Shown here one piece after another: positions 59,883 to 64,000 of a stretch of 64,000 bases of DNA. The DNA is taken from assembly GCA_002359895.1 (NCBI GenBank), contig DEOB01000004.1, positions 62,001 to 126,000 on the forward strand, read 5' to 3'. The notes under the pieces were generated by a model. The model was given only the letters and a program-made list of their open reading frames with translations, was not told the origin of the DNA and did not search any database. This stretch comes from Stenotrophomonas sp. UBA2629. Lineage in GTDB: Bacteria > Pseudomonadota > Gammaproteobacteria > Xanthomonadales > Xanthomonadaceae. A program made the translations under genes and the position numbers. Position 1 is the stretch's first letter. Each line of letters starts with the position of its first letter.

Positions 59883-60899
59883 TTACCAGACGACTTCGGC
59901 CATCGTGCAGTTCAGGCCCGAGCCGATGCCCATCAGCGCGACGCGGTCGCCCTTCTTGAGCTTGCCCAGCTGGCGCAGCTTGCTCAGCACGATCGGCACC
60001 GAGGCCGGGCCGATGTTGCCGTGCTCACCAAAGATGGTCATCACCTTCTTCGGGTCGATGCCGAAGGCCTTGATGAAAGCGTTGGTGTGCGGCTGGCTGA
60101 CCTGGTGGATGACGAACTGGTCGATTTCATCCACGGCCCAACCCAGCGCCACGCGGGTGGCTTCAAAGGTTTTGGTCGCCAGCTTGATGCCTTCGATCAG
60201 CAACATGCGGGTGTCGGTGACCATGCGGTCCAGGTTGCCCACGCACAGCTTGTTCCACTCGTTGGCCGCACGCGTCACGCCGCCCTTGTAGCGCGGGGCG
60301 TCGGGCACGAGCTCTGAACGTGCCAGCACCATCGCCGCAGCGCCGGAGCCGGTGGTCAGTGCCGCCACTTCGTCACGCAGCTGCTGTGCGGTGATGTCCG
60401 GGGACATCATGCGCTCCAGCGTTTTTTCGTAGACCAGGTTGGAGGTTTCACCGTCAACGATCAGCGCGTAGTCGATATCGCCACGCTCCAACATGCGCGC
60501 GGCCACGTCCATGCCATTGATGAAGGCAAGGCAGGCGTTGGCGATGTCGAAGGTGACGCAGTCTTCGCCGATGCCGAGGTTGCCGGACACGATGGAGGCG
60601 GTGGACGGCTCCAGGTAGTCGCGGCTGACCGAGGTGTTGAGCAGCAGGCCGATCTTGTCGGCGGTGATGCCGGCATCGTCCAGCGCCTTCTGGCCGGCCA
60701 GGGTGGCCACATCGGATGCTTGCGTACCCTGGTCCCAAAGGCGGCGCGCGTGGATGCCGGCGATATCGCCCAGCACATCGGCACGGATGCCAAGGCGCTC
60801 CAACGTCGGCTGCAGCCGCTCGTTGATTTCTTTGGAGGTCAGCGTATGCGGCGCATCAATATGCGCCAGTCCCGCGATCGAGACGTTCTGGAAAGGCAT
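59883..60899 (-). CDS. oleA: Long-chain acyl-CoA condensing thiolase OleA
   Basis: Performs head-to-head (Claisen) condensation of two fatty acyl-CoAs to a 2-alkyl-3-oxoalkanoate, starting long-chain olefin synthesis. The 338 residues, the length of Xanthomonas campestris OleA, contain Cys123 (IANACLAFING), Glu97 (DYLEPSTAS), which corresponds to Glu117 in tagged crystal numbering, and His and Asn in FVIHQVSQPH and EHGNIGPAS. All catalytic groups are present. First gene of the olefin set. ATG 60899 begins MPFQNVSIAG, like the known enzyme. Confidence 0.95.
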   Translation of the reverse strand: MPFQNVSIAGLAHIDAPHTLTSKEINERLQPTLERLGIRADVLGDIAGIHARRLWDQGTQASDVATLAGQKALDDAGITADKIGLLLNTSVSRDYLEPSTASIVSGNLGIGEDCVTFDIANACLAFINGMDVAARMLERGDIDYALIVDGETSNLVYEKTLERMMSPDITAQQLRDEVAALTTGSGAAAMVLARSELVPDAPRYKGGVTRAANEWNKLCVGNLDRMVTDTRMLLIEGIKLATKTFEATRVALGWAVDEIDQFVIHQVSQPHTNAFIKAFGIDPKKVMTIFGEHGNIGPASVPIVLSKLRQLGKLKKGDRVALMGIGSGLNCTMAEVVW

Positions 60900-61085
60900 C
60901 GGAAAGCGCCAAGACTCAGGCGAAGGGGGCGCTATTCTAGCGTCTGCGCTTTTTTACCGCATCTTTACAAATCAGCACTCCGGCGTATGGAACGCCGGGA
61001 TGCCGTTGTGATGGGCCTGCGGGCAGCTGTTTTTGCCGCCCCAAGCGTCCACGAGCCTGCTGGCGCAGGCGTCTGCGGCTTGTTA

Positions 61086-61403
61086 TCAGCGCGGTGGGCA
61101 CTGCCACGCGGAGAAGCGCTGGCTGCCATCGGCCGGCGGGCTGAGCGCCTGTACGGCGTTGGCGCCGGTGCTGGGTGCCTCGTTACGGGCCAGGGTTTCC
61201 AGCTCATCCTGCACGCGCAGCGGGTTGCGGTTGTAGAAACCGACCTTGTTTTTCACGGTCACCACGATCTCGCCCTTGGCCACACAACCCGGTGCAACCG
61301 GGCCGGCCGGCAGCACGCGCACGGCTTTGCCACCGGCCTCGATCGGCACCCAGGTACAGGCCGCAGTGCTGGCGATGAGGACGGAGAGAAGCAATACGCG
61401 CAT
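61086..61403 (-). CDS. Small DUF4156-like lipoprotein
   Basis: A 105-residue lipoprotein: signal MRVLLLSVLIASTAAC with lipid Cys16, then CVAKGEIVVTVKNKVGF and ARNEAPSTGANAVQAL, the pattern of YjeI/DUF4156 proteins. Function unknown. ATG 61403 has AAGGAA six bases upstream. The longer frame to 61619 overlaps repeat-rich spacer. Orphan gene between oleA and the repeat block. Confidence 0.82.
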   Translation of the reverse strand: MRVLLLSVLIASTAACTWVPIEAGGKAVRVLPAGPVAPGCVAKGEIVVTVKNKVGFYNRNPLRVQDELETLARNEAPSTGANAVQALSPPADGSQRFSAWQCPPR

Positions 61404-61605
61404 GGACAGTTCCTTGTGATGTTCAGAACGGATTGTGCCGTCAATGGATGAACACGTGATGATCCTGACGCGTTCTGCGCCAGTGGGGGTGGCTTTTTGG
61501 TTGCACAGCGCGCGCGGTGGAGTGCGCTGGCGCTTGGCGTGGGAGCTGACTGTAGGACAGATGAGTGGGTTCTGCGGCGCTGCCGCTTGGGTATCTGCTG
61601 AAAGC

Positions 61606-61675
61606 TGTCCTCGCCCCAACCTCTACTCCGCACCCCGGCTCTTGCGCTGGCGCAAGGGCGTTCGACGGGCAGCGA
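61606..61675. repeat. Degenerate dispersed repeat, copy 6
   Basis: CTGTCCTCGCCCCAACCTCT then ACTCCGCACCCCGGCTCTTG and a CTTGCGCTGGCGCAAG hairpin. It resembles the left half of copy 7 with a different hairpin in the centre. Confidence 0.4.
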
Positions 61676-61690
61676 ACCGGTGGTTCGCAA

Positions 61691-61736
61691 GCTGCCCTCA
61701 CCCCAACCCCTCTCCCGCTTGCGGGAGAGGGGCTTT
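61691..61736. repeat. Dispersed hairpin repeat, copy 7 (best preserved)
   Basis: GCTGCCCTCACCCCAACCCC then TCTCCCGC, TT, GCGGGAGAGGGGC. CCCCTCTCCCGC pairs perfectly with GCGGGAGAGGGG (12 bp). The 397-base gap 61404-61800 holds this copy and copy 6 and, near its right end, an imperfect GC stem past the M16 peptidase stop; I see no gene there. Confidence 0.75.
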
Positions 61737-61800
61737 CAAAGCAGCATTTGCTGCCATACAGCCAGCAGCCGCCGGCATTGCGCCAGCGGCCGCTGTTGGC

Positions 61801-64000
61801 TTACTTGGCCTTGGCGGCGACGGGCTTGCCGTCGGCGTCGATCACGGTGACTTCGCCCAGATTCAAGGCGCGGATCGGCGCTTCGGTCTGCTTGAGGTCA
61901 CCCACCACCACCCAGGTCAGCTTGGACGGATCCAACGTCTTGGCCGCCTCGGCAACCTGCGCCGGGGTCATCGCTTCGATCTCGGCCTTGCGCTTGAACA
62001 CGTAGTCGTCCGGGCGCCCGTAACGCACGATGCCACCCACAGCACTCATCACCGCCGAAGCGGTTTCATAGGCGCCAGGCAGACTCAGCGTCTGGATGTT
62101 ACGGATGCGGCTGACTTCGGCATCGGTCGGCGGGCGCTGGCCGGTGGCGAACTGGGTGATCTCGGTGTTCATTTCCTTGATCGCATCGGCGGTCTTGTCG
62201 ATCTGCACCGGGGCACGGGCCATCCACGGCCGCTGGCCGAGAGCGTTGGTTGCCATCGAGCCGGCACCGTAAGACCAATGCTTGTCCTCGCGCAGGTTCA
62301 TGTTCAGACGCGAGGTGAAGTCGCCGCCCAGCACGCCGTTGGCGATGTCGAAACGGGTGGTGCCCGGGTCCATCGTCGACGGTGTCACCTCACCGGCAAA
62401 CAGGTTGGCCTGCACGGCGCCCGGCTGGTCGATCAGGTAAACGCGCACGCCCTGCGGACGGGCAACGTTGGCCGGTGCGGCCACGCTCGGGGCGGCGCCC
62501 TCACCCTTCCAGTCACCGAACTTCTGCTCCAGCAGCGGCACGATTTCCTTCAGCGTGGTGTCGCCCACCACTACCAGCGTGGCGTTTTCCGGGCGCACCC
62601 ATTCCTTGTGGAAGGACACCAGGTCATCGCGGGTCAGCGACTTGATGGCCGCTTCGTCGCCACTGCCGGTGAACGGGATGGCATACGGATGGCCGGCGCC
62701 GTACAGCAGCGGCGGCAACACGCGCATGGCGACCGCGTTGGGCTGCACCTTCTCCTGCTGGATGCCGGCAATCCACGTGGCGCGGATGCGGTCGATCTCG
62801 CTCTGGTCGAAGCGCGGTGCGCGCACCACGTCGGCATACAGCGCCAGTGACGGCGCCAGGTTCTCCTTCAACGCCGACAGGTACACGCTGGAGCCATCCA
62901 ACGAGGCGCCTGCGCTCAGCCTGGCGCCCAGGCTTTCCACCGCATCGGCCAACGCAAGCGAGCCGAGCTGGCCTGCGCCTTCGTCCAACATGCCCATGGT
63001 GAAGTTGGCGGTGCCAGGCTTGCGGCCCTGGTCGGCAGTGAAACCGCCCGCAAATTCGTAGCTGAACTGCACCACCGGAACATCGTGGCGCTCGGCCAGC
63101 ACCACCTGCGTGCCGTTCTTCAGCGTGGCGCGCTGCAGCTGCGGGAACTTCAGTTCCGGGAAGGTCTTGGTCTGCGGCACGCCGGCACTGCGGTCCACCT
63201 GGCTCGGCAGCGTGGTGTACTTGGCATCCACGGCCGGCACGTTGAACGGCGTCGGCTTGCCCGAGGGCAGCTCTTCCAGCGCGACGCGCTCGCCCGGCTC
63301 GACCACCAGGGTGTGGTCGCCCACGCCCAGCCACTTGGCACCGGCGGCCTTCACGTCGGCAGCGGTGGCCGCGTCGATGTTGGCCAGCGAGGTGCGGAAG
63401 CAACCCGGGTTGCCTTCATACACGGCGCATTGCGCCAATGCATCGGCCTTGCCGCCGAAACCACCAATGCGCTCGATGCCACGCACAAAACCCGCGCGCG
63501 ACTGCACCTTGGCCCGCTCCAGCTCGTCGACAGTGGGGCCCTCGGCGATCAGGCGCTTGATCTCTTCATCAATGGCCGCTTCCACTTTGGCCGGGTCCAC
63601 GCCCTGCTTCACCGTGGCCATGACCAGGAAGTTGGAGCCCAGCTGCGAGGCGTCGGTCATTGCGCTGATGTTGTCCACCAACTTGTCGTTGTGCAGCAGG
63701 CGCTGGTCCAGACGCGAGGACTTGGCGCCACCCAGCACGTAGGAGAACAACTCCAGCTGGTCGATATCGGTGGTGCCCACCTGGGCCACATTCCACGCGC
63801 GGTAGATGCGCGCCTGCGGCACCTTGTCGGTCATCACTTCGCGGGTGGTGGCCGGACGCTGGGCAATATTGACCTGCGGCTGCGCCATGGTCGGGCCGGC
63901 CGGGATATCGCCGAAGAACTTGGCGGCCTTTTCCTTAGCGGTGGCCACGTCGATATCACCGGCCAGCACCAGCACGGCGTTGTTGGGGCCGTACCAGGTG
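61801..64000 (-). CDS. M16-family zinc peptidase, C-terminal part (gene runs off the window)
   Basis: At least 733 codons are in the window and the frame is open to base 64000, starting TWYGPNNAVLVLAGDID, which is the end of the first M16 domain. A second, inactive-type M16 domain follows (about residues 260-480 and onward, e.g. HDVPVVQFSYEFAGGFTAD), then VVGDTTLKEIVPLLEQKFGDW and the C-terminal repeat end VVGDLKQTEAPIRALNLGE. So it is a two-lobed, pitrilysin-type periplasmic or outer-membrane peptidase; the zinc motif HxxEH and signal peptide lie beyond the right edge. The hallmark that the second lobe lacks HxxEH can be seen in RHDVPVVQ. Confidence 0.92.
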   Translation of the reverse strand, partial: TWYGPNNAVLVLAGDIDVATAKEKAAKFFGDIPAGPTMAQPQVNIAQRPATTREVMTDKVPQARIYRAWNVAQVGTTDIDQLELFSYVLGGAKSSRLDQRLLHNDKLVDNISAMTDASQLGSNFLVMATVKQGVDPAKVEAAIDEEIKRLIAEGPTVDELERAKVQSRAGFVRGIERIGGFGGKADALAQCAVYEGNPGCFRTSLANIDAATAADVKAAGAKWLGVGDHTLVVEPGERVALEELPSGKPTPFNVPAVDAKYTTLPSQVDRSAGVPQTKTFPELKFPQLQRATLKNGTQVVLAERHDVPVVQFSYEFAGGFTADQGRKPGTANFTMGMLDEGAGQLGSLALADAVESLGARLSAGASLDGSSVYLSALKENLAPSLALYADVVRAPRFDQSEIDRIRATWIAGIQQEKVQPNAVAMRVLPPLLYGAGHPYAIPFTGSGDEAAIKSLTRDDLVSFHKEWVRPENATLVVVGDTTLKEIVPLLEQKFGDWKGEGAAPSVAAPANVARPQGVRVYLIDQPGAVQANLFAGEVTPSTMDPGTTRFDIANGVLGGDFTSRLNMNLREDKHWSYGAGSMATNALGQRPWMARAPVQIDKTADAIKEMNTEITQFATGQRPPTDAEVSRIRNIQTLSLPGAYETASAVMSAVGGIVRYGRPDDYVFKRKAEIEAMTPAQVAEAAKTLDPSKLTWVVVGDLKQTEAPIRALNLGEVTVIDADGKPVAAKAK

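Overview
The window is a GC-rich, gene-dense bacterial chromosome segment. It most likely comes from the Xanthomonadaceae (Stenotrophomonas/Xanthomonas group). This is an inference from gene content: an oleABCD set matching the Xanthomonas olefin genes, a cyclase/GGDEF pair matching the Xanthomonas cGMP pathway next to a RiPP-like precursor and maturase, and dispersed 40-50 bp hairpin repeats in gene gaps. I saw no tRNA, rRNA, insertion sequence, prophage or CRISPR array. Both ends cut a gene: pncA on the left, an M16 peptidase on the right.

Left third (1-22.6 kb). pncA (partial), purU, a LysR regulator, an old yellow enzyme, a sirtuin plus acyl-CoA thioesterase pair, and nrdA-nrdB. The nrd leader holds a textbook adenosylcobalamin riboswitch, a consensus-like promoter and an NrdR-like palindrome touching the -35 box. 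Then come a von Willebrand A protein, zapE with an alpha/beta hydrolase, a DMT permease, a secreted nuclease, a membrane cytochrome c, and a leucine/isovalerate catabolic set (TetR regulator divergent from isovaleryl-CoA dehydrogenase and both methylcrotonyl-CoA carboxylase subunits).

Region 22.6-27.9 kb is the most interesting block. A SagB-like flavin dehydrogenase is divergent from a 102-residue peptide with a nitrile-hydratase-like leader. Facing that peptide are a class III nucleotide cyclase with TPR tail and a protein joining a cyclic-nucleotide-binding domain to GGDEF. The last two look orthologous to the cGMP to c-di-GMP relay of Xanthomonas campestris. The whole suggests a RiPP-type modified peptide tied to nucleotide second-messenger signalling.

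Middle (27.9-41.8 kb). aceB-aceA (glyoxylate shunt) with a divergent LysR regulator; a lactate regulon lldP-lldR-lldD-dld with two near-perfect LldR-type operators; a short signal peptidase I; an M3 lipoprotein peptidase; an acyltransferase; arfB.

Region 41.9-49.1 kb is a five-gene, translationally coupled minus-strand operon: HEAT-repeat membrane protein, processive GT2 glycosyltransferase, TPR/YaiO-like outer-membrane barrel, LtaS-like membrane phosphotransferase and a secreted TIM-barrel-like hydrolase. It reads as an exopolysaccharide synthesis, export and decoration system that I cannot assign to a named pathway.

Right end (49.3-64 kb). A DUF2059 protein, ubiJ-ubiB-truC with three overlapping junctions, ddl, a DUF1328 mini-protein missed by length filters, the olefin genes oleA, oleB, (PLD-like and YkgJ-like proteins inserted), oleC, oleD, a small DUF4156-like lipoprotein and the M16 peptidase.
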